Shown here: positions 1-7,253 of the stretch, piece after piece
Layout of the letters: each line of letters begins with the position of its first letter
Numbering within the stretch: the first letter of the stretch is position 1
From: Podochytrium sp. JEL0797
Taxonomy: Eukaryota > Chytridiomycota > Chytridiomycetes > Chytridiales > Chytriomycetaceae
Assembly (NCBI GenBank): GCA_027596195.1
Contig: JADGJG010000505.1
Location: forward strand, 1-17,725
Reading direction: 5' to 3'
DNA length: 17,725 nucleotides
Translations under genes and position numbers: made by a program
Notes under the pieces: generated by a model
Databases searched by the model: none
Seen by the model: the letters and a program-made list of their open reading frames with translations, nothing else
What the model was told of the DNA's origin: nothing

Positions 1-141
1 GTGGATGGAGGGGCCTTTTAGGGCGGTGTATTGGGGGACGGTTGTGTGGGGGGGGGGGGCGTTGGGGGGTGGGGTTTCGATGTAGACGGGTTCGGGGGTG
101 TTGGAGGGGGTGACGGAGAAGGTGATGCTGCTTTGTGCCAT
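1..141 (-). CDS. DUF4419-domain protein, N-terminal fragment (cut by window edge)
   Basis: An ATG at 141-139 opens a minus-strand frame that stays open for 47 codons to the window edge. Its product matches the start of the complete DUF4419 protein at 390-1481 almost residue for residue: both begin MA, then share TFSVTP, NTPEPV, a following I-(D/E)-T-P, NAP, and YTA later on. It is therefore a divergently transcribed paralogue. The family function is not established, and only the Pro/Thr-rich leader before the conserved domain is visible. The frame passes through a 12-base homopolymer (G on the plus strand, 48-59) and still matches the paralogue on both sides, so the length of that run looks right. 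It is too short to judge whether the gene is intact beyond the edge. Confidence 0.75.
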   Translation of the reverse strand, partial: MAQSSITFSVTPSNTPEPVYIETPPPNAPPPHTTVPQYTALKGPSIH

Positions 142-259
142 TTGTGAGAAGATTGCGAGGGTTGCAAAGACACGTCGCAGAAAAGTCATTTTGAAGACGG
201 GCGGTTCGAACCTTTCTCGAACAGCAACGCGTGGAAATGAACAGCGAAATTTTCCGGAA

Positions 260-274
260 GATGATGACATCATC
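260..274. promoter_or_regulatory. 15-bp palindrome with bZIP-like core
   Basis: The sequence GATGATGACATCATC has perfect 7-bp arms around one central base. Its core TGACATCA is one base from the classical CRE site TGACGTCA, so an ATF/CREB-type bZIP dimer is a reasonable candidate binder. It sits roughly midway between the divergent start codons and could serve both genes. The binding role is inference. Confidence 0.4.
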
Positions 275-299
275 AATTTCCGGAATTGTCACGAGGAAA

Positions 300-327
300 A
301 TGGTCATAAAGCGATGGTCATAAAGCG
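300..327 (+). repeat. Perfect 14-bp tandem repeat (2 copies)
   Basis: ATGGTCATAAAGCG occurs twice in a row (300-313 and 314-327) with no mismatch, 62 bases upstream of the plus-strand DUF4419 start. It may be a recent slippage duplication or a doubled regulatory element. Confidence 0.8.
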
Positions 328-389
328 GGAATAAAAGTCCATTCATTTCTCATAAATAACATCTATGTATAAACGAATTTTTCTCCCAA

Positions 390-1481
390 ATGGCAGACAG
401 TCTCACATTCTCCGTGACCCCAGCCAACACCCCTGAACCTGTCCACATCGACACCCCATCCCCCAACGCCCCACACCCACTCACAACCTTCCACGAATAC
501 ACCGCCATAAACGGCACATCCATCCTCCAATCGACTCCAACGAACCCAACAAACTTCCTGCCATCCTCCAACGGCTTCCTCGACGCCGTCATCCGCGCAT
601 ACAACCACCACCATAACCTCGTGCTTCGCCCGGATGACATCTGGATCGCCATCATGCTCCAATTCTCGCGGTTCGTGAACGCTAACGCGGAGACCCTGCG
701 GACTCAATTCGTCTCCCACGAGGGCCAAAAAGAACTCCAAGTGAGTACTCCGGGAACGCTATTGAGCGTGGATTACGGACACCTCTCGAACGAGATGGCC
801 AAACTCCTGAGACAACACATCACGGACGCTCAAGTATGTGACTGGGTCACACCCGATTTTTCAACCACGACGGACAACGATCGGATTGTGGGCAGTGTAG
901 TCCTCATGACGGCAATGCAAAAGTACTTCACGTACAAATATTCAATCTGTTGTGGAATCCCGAACGTCACGATCCTCGGCACTGTTGATGACTGGACCAC
1001 AATCCGCACACGTGTGGCGAAGCTCGCGGAATACGGACCCGAATGCACAAAATGGTCTGCCATGCTCTCCGGGATCGTTGATGAATTCGTGACGGTTGTG
1101 GCGGAGGGCAAACCCGTGCCATCGAATCTCGACTATTGGCAACGGATTTGCCATTACACCAACACAGGCTCCGGGTCGAGTTATATCAGCGGATGGATTT
1201 CTGCCTTTGCCGTGTTTACCGAAAAGGGGGAATGGCAGGGAGACGAGTTGAGCGTCTCGACGTGGACTGGGATGACGATTGATGGGTTCAAGTACCCGGT
1301 TGTGAAAACGGCGGATATCCCCGCTGGATACGCGACAGTGGATGTAAGTGTGAATGATAACGGGGTGGAATACAAGTGCGCCATGTTTGTGGGACATACG
1401 GGGTATGATGTGGTGGACACGTGCGGGATTGCGCCAAAGTTGACTTGGGCGATGGTGGTCAAAGGAGACAAGAAGGAGTAG
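390..1481 (+). CDS. DUF4419-domain protein, complete, intronless
   Basis: This 363-residue protein has one uninterrupted frame. Family hallmarks are visible in order: a Pro/Thr-rich leader (1-50); the motif around 65-85 with AYNHHHNLVLRPDDIW, typical of DUF4419; NANAETLR and the following FVSHEG (about 96-112); the DWVTPDFSTTT block (about 150-160); a hydrophobic stretch with MQKYFTYKY and GIPNVTILG; DDWTTIR (about 200); and the C-terminal SYISGWISAF block (about 265). I see no signal peptide or membrane helix. The biochemical role of DUF4419 is unknown to me. The start is the first ATG and aligns with that of the divergent paralogue at 141. It converges on the UNC93-like gene ending at 1530, with 48 bases between stops. 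Confidence 0.88.
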   Translation: MADSLTFSVTPANTPEPVHIDTPSPNAPHPLTTFHEYTAINGTSILQSTPTNPTNFLPSSNGFLDAVIRAYNHHHNLVLRPDDIWIAIMLQFSRFVNANAETLRTQFVSHEGQKELQVSTPGTLLSVDYGHLSNEMAKLLRQHITDAQVCDWVTPDFSTTTDNDRIVGSVVLMTAMQKYFTYKYSICCGIPNVTILGTVDDWTTIRTRVAKLAEYGPECTKWSAMLSGIVDEFVTVVAEGKPVPSNLDYWQRICHYTNTGSGSSYISGWISAFAVFTEKGEWQGDELSVSTWTGMTIDGFKYPVVKTADIPAGYATVDVSVNDNGVEYKCAMFVGHTGYDVVDTCGIAPKLTWAMVVKGDKKE

Positions 1482-1517
1482 TGACAAGTACCCGTACAGT
1501 TTATCAAAAGCATAAGA

Positions 1518-1523
1518 AATAAA
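1518..1523 (+). terminator. Candidate polyadenylation signal of the DUF4419 gene
   Basis: An AATAAA hexamer lies 37 bases after the DUF4419 stop codon, just before the end of the convergent UNC93-like gene. The transcripts of the two genes probably overlap at their 3' ends. Confidence 0.45.
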
Positions 1524-1529
1524 TATCAT

Positions 1530-3092
1530 CTATAAACGAAACCTCCTATCCCTCGTCACCACAAACGAACCCACCGTCCCCGCAACCAAACACCCCCAAA
1601 TCAAAGGCGCCCACGCATTCATATTCGGAATCCCCTCACTCGTGAGCATCAGACTCGAAGTCATGAACGCGACGCCCGTTCCCAACGAAGAATGAAACCT
1701 CTGCGCCGCAAACGCGCTCGCGGTTCCCGAAAACAATACCCCCATCATTTTGTAGTTTTGGTTCGCTACAATCTAAAAGAAAAGCGCGTAAATTAAAAAA
1801 AAGCTGATCACGAATGCAATCTGAACCAACTTACACCCGAACAAAACGTGAACAAAACCACACAAGGAACCAACACCCACAAATCATTCAGCGGATTCGA
1901 CATCCACATGAACCCCATCGCACCAGAATACACCACACCCGCAAACACAAGCATCACCCTTGGCCCCAACCGGTCCGTGAACGGCCCGACAGCCGCAGAA
2001 GTAACCGTACTCATGAACCCCATCAACGCAACCAAATTGAGTTTCGTGGACAAGTCTTCCGCCACGTTCCCCGTGTTGATGAAGAGCGGGATGGATCCAC
2101 CGTTGAAGGCCATTTGGCAGCTTCCGAAATAGGAGATGGGGGCGATGAGGAGGATGGTGGAGCTGGTCATGAGTCGAAATGTTTTGAGGAGCGGGTTGCC
2201 TGCAATGACGGGGGTTGCGGTTTGCGCAGATTCCTCGCTGGTAGAGTCCGCTTCGGGGGGTGTGTCGTATGGGTTGCCTGGCGCCGGTCGCCACATTAGG
2301 TAAAGCGCCAGCAAGGGTCCAATCGCGCCAACGTAACACATGATTTCGAACACGCGAATCTGAGGTTTGTAATTTGAGCCGGAAAGATCAGTTAAATCAA
2401 AGCATCGAAACGCGACAATCAATTTTTACCTTTTCAACGTCCAATTTCAGAAGCAGAGAGCTAAACAACGGTCCAGCCAAATTGGCAGCTCCAACAAACG
2501 AGAAAAAGTATCCGGCATATCTGGTTCATCAGGGTTGTCAAAATCAAAAATCCCCCCTTCATAAATCACAATCGCGAACGTACCTTCCAATTGTTTCCTT
2601 GCAAGCGCATTTCGTAATATACACACTCTCAGCCGTCCACAAAACAGCCGCCCCGAACCCGTTAAACACTGCCGCCGGGACCAACACGCTCAGCTGCAGA
2701 ATAGGTTCCTCGACTCTTAACGCCACCACCGTATTGATTCCAAACACCGAGTACGTAATCGAAGCCAAGAACAATGCAGCCCGGGGTCCAACCCAATCCA
2801 CAATCGGTGCCGCCAGAAACAGGTTGCAAAACGCAAACGAGAAATACAGCGACCCCAGGGTCATGAAGGCCACGGATTTGGGCAATACGGATGAGGCGAG
2901 GCCTTGGATGACCATAAAGGCGCTGAAGATGAAAAAGAACGCGACCGCCATCGTGAGAACGTCCCCGAGACGGTTCGTTTGGCGTTTTCGTTCCAGATCT
3001 TGGCGTGCGCGGTCAGGCTCCGAAACAGTGTTTCCTGGTGTGGGGATAAATGGCGGGTTTATTGGTGGTATTCTTTCTCCCCCCTCTCTCAC
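1530..3092 (-). CDS. UNC93-like MFS membrane protein A (start unresolved)
   Basis: The product is a polytopic membrane protein of the UNC93/DUF895 branch of the major facilitator superfamily, a group often without a proven substrate. Coding segments: 3092-2584, 2520-2430, 2359-1835, 1772-1530; introns are 63, 70 and 62 nt with GTACGT, GTAAAA and GTAAGT donors. About 455 residues follow position 3092. Family features are a first helix after LGDVLT, the AAVLWTAESVYIT motif, GRYAGYFFSF, a central loop rich in Glu/Ser, GPFTDRLGPR, and a last helix before the basic end RDRRFRL. It is paralogous to the gene just upstream. The oddity is the start: no ATG precedes the frame before an in-frame stop. 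Either translation starts at the internal ATG preceding AVAFFF, or a tiny exon (ATGAAGTC, 3147-3140) inside the upstream gene is spliced via GTAAGA to 3093, which keeps the frame. Confidence 0.75.
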
Positions 3093-4594
3093 ACTGCGTT
3101 ACCTAACAAGGGCGAGCTTTCGTCCGAATCGCCTCTTACGACTTCATCTCGCGAAACCGGCTTTCCAACCGCCAACAAAACTCCAACCGTCGCAGCAAGC
3201 AACACAACCGCCAACAAAGGAGTCCAAATATCCATGTTGGGAACCCCATCCTCGCCAAGCATCGCTTTCGAGATGATAAACATGGTCCCAGTCCCCAAGC
3301 TCTGGTGAAACTTGTACGCCGAGAACGCGACGGGGGTATCGGATTTCGTGGGATACAGCGTGCCAAGCAGCTTGTAAATCTGATTCATGAGCAGAGTGTC
3401 CGAGAACGCCAGAACCATTCCACATGCGAAAATGACAGGCAAGTTGTTGATGGGTTTGAGGATCCACAGGACCGACATGGCAGAGAGGTGAATGAACAGA
3501 TTCACACACACAAGGGGTCGGCTTCCGAAACGATCCGTCAGTCTCCCAATGAAAAAGGATGTGGTCATGAGACTGACTCCAAAACATGCTTGGAAGTAGA
3601 GCTTGTTTTGCAAGTCAACCTTGGGATCTCCGGATTTGATGAAGAGGGGAAGCGAGCCGCTCGAAAACGATTGATCGACTGATGTGGTGTAATACAATGG
3701 AGCCAGCAGGAGCATGGAGCGCGTGAACATGATCCTGAATGTGCCCAAGAACCGATACTTGACGCGAGGCGCGTCTTCGTTCACAACTTCCGCCTCCACA
3801 TCTGGATGCCCTGGTTCCGGACGGCATTTCCATAGCCACAAGAAGACAAGTGGCCCACAAGCACCGACGGCGGTAAGTTTCCCAAACACATCCACATTGC
3901 TTCCACCCCCCAGGAGCAACATACGCGTCAATAGGGGGCCCAGGATGGATGCCCACCAGAACACGCCAAAGAAGATGCCCGTGTATTTGCCGACATTCTC
4001 GCGAGCCGCACACCGCGTGACGTAGACGCCCTGGGCGGCCCAGAGCACTGCGGCAGAGAGTCCAGTTATCACGGCAGCGGGAACAAGAATGGCCGTCTGG
4101 ATTGCAAGGCATCAGGTTGTGAATGTGTAGGGATCATCAATGGGGGATGATAATCGACTCACCTGGGTATCGACATCGTCCCCAAAACGCAGCGCAACGA
4201 CATTCGCAACGGCAAACAGCGAATATCCGACCGAAGCCGCGAACATGGACGCCCCGCAGCCCAGTTTCTCGACAACAGTTGCGGCTGGAAGAAGTCAGTC
4301 CAAAACCAACTAGAGAAAGAGGGGTCTCACCGGCAAACAGGTTGAAGAAGGCGAACGACACATAGAGAGCACCAAGTTGTTTGAAAGCCACGGCGGGCGC
4401 CAGGATCGTCGAGGCCATGCTCTGCAAAGAGTTTCAATTCAGTTCCCGTAGAACCTCAAGCAACACCCCGGTTTCCCAATCACCTGCAGCACTGTGAAGG
4501 CCATAAAGACAAACACGAAGCCAACAGAGAGAACAGCAACATCGCTGATGCGGTGCCACGAGTCTGCTGGGCGGCGCTCAGGTTGATGCGGCAT
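3089..4594 (-). CDS. UNC93-like MFS membrane protein B
   Basis: This is a 443-residue UNC93-like MFS protein assembled from exons 4594-4484, 4421-4331, 4284-4163 and 4096-3089. Introns are 62, 46 and 66 nt, all GT-AG with GTGATT, GTGAGA and GTGAGT donors, and phases agree. The ATG at 4594 gives a short hydrophilic N-terminus, then helix 1 (about 20-37). The family motif AAVLWAAQGVYVTRC is followed by GKYTGIFFGVFWW, a central acidic loop (VEAEVVNEDAP), FIGRLTDRFGSRP and a C-terminal tail with DESSPLL, which resembles an acidic dileucine sorting signal for endosome or vacuole. Transported substrate is unknown. Gene A shares the same architecture, including an intron in a similar place after the VLWTA/VLWAA region's flanks, so the two are tandem duplicates that have diverged strongly. 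The stop codon at 3091-3089 nearly touches the gene A frame. Confidence 0.85.
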
Positions 4595-4724
4595 CGAGGG
4601 ATGCGGTCTTTTTTTGCAGATTGGGGAGCAAAGTGCCCACTTCCCCTAGCACGGTGTCCGGTTCTTAGAAAATCAAACGCGTTCGTGGTCCTGCCTTTTG
4701 TAGCCAATTAAAACTATCCCGAAA
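4595..4724. promoter_or_regulatory. Divergent promoter region with CCAAT box
   Basis: These 130 bases lie between the start codons of UNC93-like gene B (minus) and the small membrane protein gene (plus). A CCAAT pentamer at 4704-4708 is about 110 bases upstream of the gene B start, a typical distance for a HAP/NF-Y site, but only 16 bases before the other ATG. Its use by gene B is inference. Confidence 0.4.
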
Positions 4725-5039
4725 ATGGGGTTTTTTGACGTGCTCGGCTCCCTGATTGGTCTCGCCCTGTCGCTTGCCCTCATCGCCTTTCTGGTCTGGC
4801 TGTGCGTCTACAGACAACCTGGAATCATGACCACTGAGGAGCAACTGCGAGCCAGAGCCGCCTTCTTCGATCCCGCTCCGCCGTCCTTTGGTGAAGCAAG
4901 GCCTTTGCCACCTCAGCCAGTGGTTTATGCAGGCGAAGAAGGCCGAGCATATCAAACAAAAGAGCAATACCCTCCAATCTCGGCACATCGTCCAGTGCCT
5001 GCTCCCCCGAACCGGTTTGTGACCCATGTCAAACTTTGA
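4725..5039 (+). CDS. Small single-pass membrane protein, proline-rich tail
   Basis: This 104-residue single-exon frame encodes one strongly hydrophobic segment at about residues 8-28, preceded by a very short N-terminus (MGFFDVL) and followed by Arg. The rest is hydrophilic and Pro-rich, with PPSFGEARPLPPQP, QYPPISAHRP and a PAPPNRF end, which suggests a cytosolic tail that could bind SH3/WW-type domains. No family was recognised. It is supported by the coherent topology, an ATG in an A-rich context, and its placement between a divergent neighbour (4594) and the convergent DJ-1 gene (stop at 5256). Conservation has not been tested, so it stays hypothetical. Confidence 0.6.
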   Translation: MGFFDVLGSLIGLALSLALIAFLVWLCVYRQPGIMTTEEQLRARAAFFDPAPPSFGEARPLPPQPVVYAGEEGRAYQTKEQYPPISAHRPVPAPPNRFVTHVKL

Positions 5040-5255
<216 letters not shown>

Positions 5256-6012
5256 TTATCCGAGAATCTCCTGCAATTTCTTGGCCAAATCCAAGGACGA
5301 TCCAGGGTTTTGTCCAGTGACAAGGTTTCCGTCCACGACTACCTTGGACTGCCAGTCCCCAGCCTTGCTAAAGACAGCCCCGTTCTTGATAAGTTCAGTT
5401 TCCAACAGGAACGGCATGAACTGGGAAAGCTGGACGGCATCCTCTTCGCTGTTGGAGAAGGCAGTCAATTGTTTGCCGGCGACCATGTACGTTCCGTTGC
5501 TGAGCTTCACGTTCACGATTCCAGCGGGTCCGTGACACAAGGCAGCAACGACTTTGCCTTGCTCGTACATCTGGCTGCAGAAACCTGGGAGAAATCAAAC
5601 GAGCATGGAGTTCAGTTTTGGAAATGAGTCATTAGGAAGGAACGGACAGAAACTTGGACTCACCGAGCGACGTGGCATCCGAGTACAAGTCGTACATGGG
5701 TCCGTGACCACCAGGGTAAAAGATGCAGTCGTAATCAGCTGGCTTGAGAGTCGAGAGAACCTTGGTGTTGGCAACCAAATCCTTCGCGACGGGATCAGCC
5801 AGGAAGGCAAGGACTTCGGCATCCTCAGCGTGAGCCTGAAGCGATCCAGGGTCGACAGGGCTTGCACCACCCAAAGGAGATGCGAAGGTGATGTTGTAGT
5901 TTGCGCGCAAGTGCATGTACGGGTGCGCGACTTCAGCAATCCAGAAGCCAGTTTTCTTGCCGGTGGTTCCGAGATCGGCGTGGTTGGTGAGGACAAAGAG
6001 AATGGATTTCAT
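5256..6012 (-). CDS. DJ-1/PfpI (Hsp31-like) family protein, complete copy
   Basis: Exon 1 is 6012-5664, the intron 5663-5585 (79 nt, GTGAGT...CCCAG, phase 1) and exon 2 5584-5256, giving 225 residues, a normal size for the Hsp31-like class. The fold signature is clear: FVLTNHADL at the N-terminus; TGFWIAEVAHPY with the conserved acidic residue Glu27; ITFASPLGG; the DYDCIFYPGGHGPMYDL strand-loop; and the nucleophile elbow AALCHGPAG with Cys133-His134 in exon 2. Relatives act as glutathione-independent glyoxalases or stress chaperones in the cytosol; which activity applies here is inference. Only exon 1, the intron and the promoter lie inside the duplicated unit that starts at 5585. Exon 2, carrying the catalytic cysteine, is unique, so this is the only whole copy. 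The gene diverges from the hypothetical gene at 6448 and shares its promoter region. Confidence 0.9.
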
Positions 6013-6447
6013 TGCGGAGTAGATCGTAGTTTTGAGATTTTTGTTTTTTCTTTGATGGGAAACGCGTGCGATTTATACTTTTCTTCTCGCTGACAAATGC
6101 AAATCAAATGCACGAACAAGCGAAATCTCGGCTTGGATTTCAATTAATTGGTAAGAATGCCAAGCCGCAATTCAAATCCCGACGGCGACTACATTCGTGA
6201 GGAATCTTACGGATCCAGGATGATCGGCTTGGCCGATGAATTACAAGACAATGAGTTTGCAAAAGCGAAATCTCGACTTTGATATCAATTGGTAAGAATG
6301 CCGAGTCACTATTTAAATGCCATGTCGAGTGAAACCCCCTTCCAGAGAATTAAAAATTCATAATATCCGAGAATTGGAGTATTCGTTGATATTCAACGAA
6401 ATTCTGTAAAAACTATCGCAAATCTTGGGGAATCTTATCTCAGCGAA
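6013..6447. promoter_or_regulatory. Divergent promoter region with repeated elements (copy 1)
   Basis: This 435-base region lies between the DJ-1 start (6012, minus) and the hypothetical gene (plus). It holds a degenerate direct repeat, 6119-6180 and 6264-6321, each beginning AGCGAAATCTCG and containing CAATT, GGTAAGAATGCC and an AAAT-rich end. The first copy forms an inverted repeat CGGCTTGG (6129-6136) / CCAAGCCG (6160-6167). Between the copies lies ATCGGCTTGGCCGAT (6223-6237), a near-perfect palindrome that includes CGG-N5-CCG. Paired CGG/CCG triplets are the usual binding format of fungal Zn2Cys6 regulators, so inducible control of the DJ-1-like gene is a reasonable guess. Confidence 0.5.
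6119..6321 (+). repeat. Two ~60-bp imperfect direct repeats, 145 bp apart
   Basis: The copies at 6119-6180 and 6264-6321 align with a single 4-base gap (ATTAATTGG versus ATTGG) and scattered substitutions. They flank the CGG-N5-CCG palindrome. The same pair recurs in unit 2 at 12187-12248 and 12332-12389, without change. Confidence 0.7.
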
Positions 6448-7238
6448 ATGCAGACGTGAAAAATCTTGCAACGACAACAATGCGTTTTTTCCAAATATGG
6501 GTGCATTTCCCTTTCCACATCCATCCTTGGATGTCTCTCCTCCTTCTTCGGCAAGGGCCAGGGCGTGTGGTTACGCCACGCTTTTTATGCACTTGTTTGC
6601 CAGAATTCTTCCAGCTACCTCTTGAAATACCTCGTACTCCAGGTAATTCCGTCAGCCAAGAAGTCGTTACTTTTCAAGTACGCTCTTCACTTCACGTTGG
6701 TTTGTTTTTGGCGTTGGCTTCACCAGCAAATGCGCCGAGCAAAACTCCAATCTTCATCGGAAGCGAAAGAGGAGACGACTATGCTTACAGAGGTGTGTAC
6801 TCTTTGACTTGATGAGTTCGAGGCCTTGTGAGCGTGCACACAAAATATGCAGTTGCCCGCCCTCCTGCAAGTTTCGAATACTGTTGCTATGCTGCCAGTG
6901 GAGGCCGCTCCAGCTGATCCTACGCCAGTTTCAGCTGTCCAAGCTCGCAAACAGCATCTTTGTGATGATGGGCCCGAAGGGGCTGAGGAGCAAGAACTGC
7001 GCCTCAAACGCCTAAGTTTGGATTCGCAAGCAACGGCGCATAATGAGGACAATGATGACCAGGACGATGTGAAGTCCAAGATTTCCAAACTCGGTATCGA
7101 TTCGCAGCTGACACTTCACAATCTGGGCAAGGAAACAAAGACACGGTGTCAGGAGAAGAAGAAGCAAGTCGGGCTATGCAATCGAAAATGCTTTCACTCT
7201 CCGACGAAGAAGAAAATTATTCTCCAACAGATAAATAA
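6448..7238 (+). CDS. Hypothetical acidic protein, copy 1 (start disrupted)
   Basis: I do not recognise this family. The best spliced model joins ...-6642, 6727-6792, 6853-7093 and 7153-7238; introns are 84, 60 and 59 nt (GTAATT, GTGTGT, GTATCG donors; CCAG, GCAG, TCAG acceptors), and all phases agree. The visible protein has an N-terminal part with LRHAFYALVCQNSSSYLLKYL, a short charged exon (QMRRAKLQSSSEAKEE...), an Ala/Pro-rich then acidic stretch (HNEDNDDQDD) and an acidic end LSLSDEEENYSPTDK. In unit 2 the frame begins ATG CAG ACG TCA; here the fourth codon is TGA (6457-6459), so the next in-frame ATG is in exon 2 (6730). Copy 1 therefore makes an N-terminally shortened product, uses another start, or is inactive. 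It ends 15 bases from the convergent RRN6-like stop. Confidence 0.45.
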
Positions 7239-7253
7239 ACAAGAAATTATTTA

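Larger units (their letters stand above)
142..389. promoter_or_regulatory. Divergent intergenic region between two DUF4419 paralogues
   Basis: These 248 bases separate the two start codons (141 on minus, 390 on plus) and must hold both promoters. They contain a 15-bp palindrome (260-274), two copies of a TTTCCGGA element flanking it (251-258 and about 276-283), a perfect 14-bp tandem duplication (300-327) and an AT-rich stretch next to the plus-strand start. No open frame here looks coding. Promoter function is inferred from position only. Confidence 0.6.

Noticed and set aside
48..59. 12-base G run as a sequencing error or frameshift
   Set aside because: The frame before and after the run matches the paralogue at 390-1481, so the length is consistent with an intact frame.
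942..1529. 195-codon minus-strand frame
   Set aside because: It lies entirely opposite the well-supported DUF4419 gene and has no recognisable features.
4665..5027. 120-codon minus-strand frame opposite the small membrane protein
   Set aside because: The plus-strand frame has coherent topology (one helix, Pro-rich tail), while the minus frame has no ordered features and would overlap the promoter of gene B.
6456..6812. Alternative plus-strand frame of 118 codons in the hypothetical gene region
   Set aside because: It starts at GTG in copy 1, does not join the downstream exons in phase, and ends in the first part of an intron. The other frame splices cleanly through three introns.
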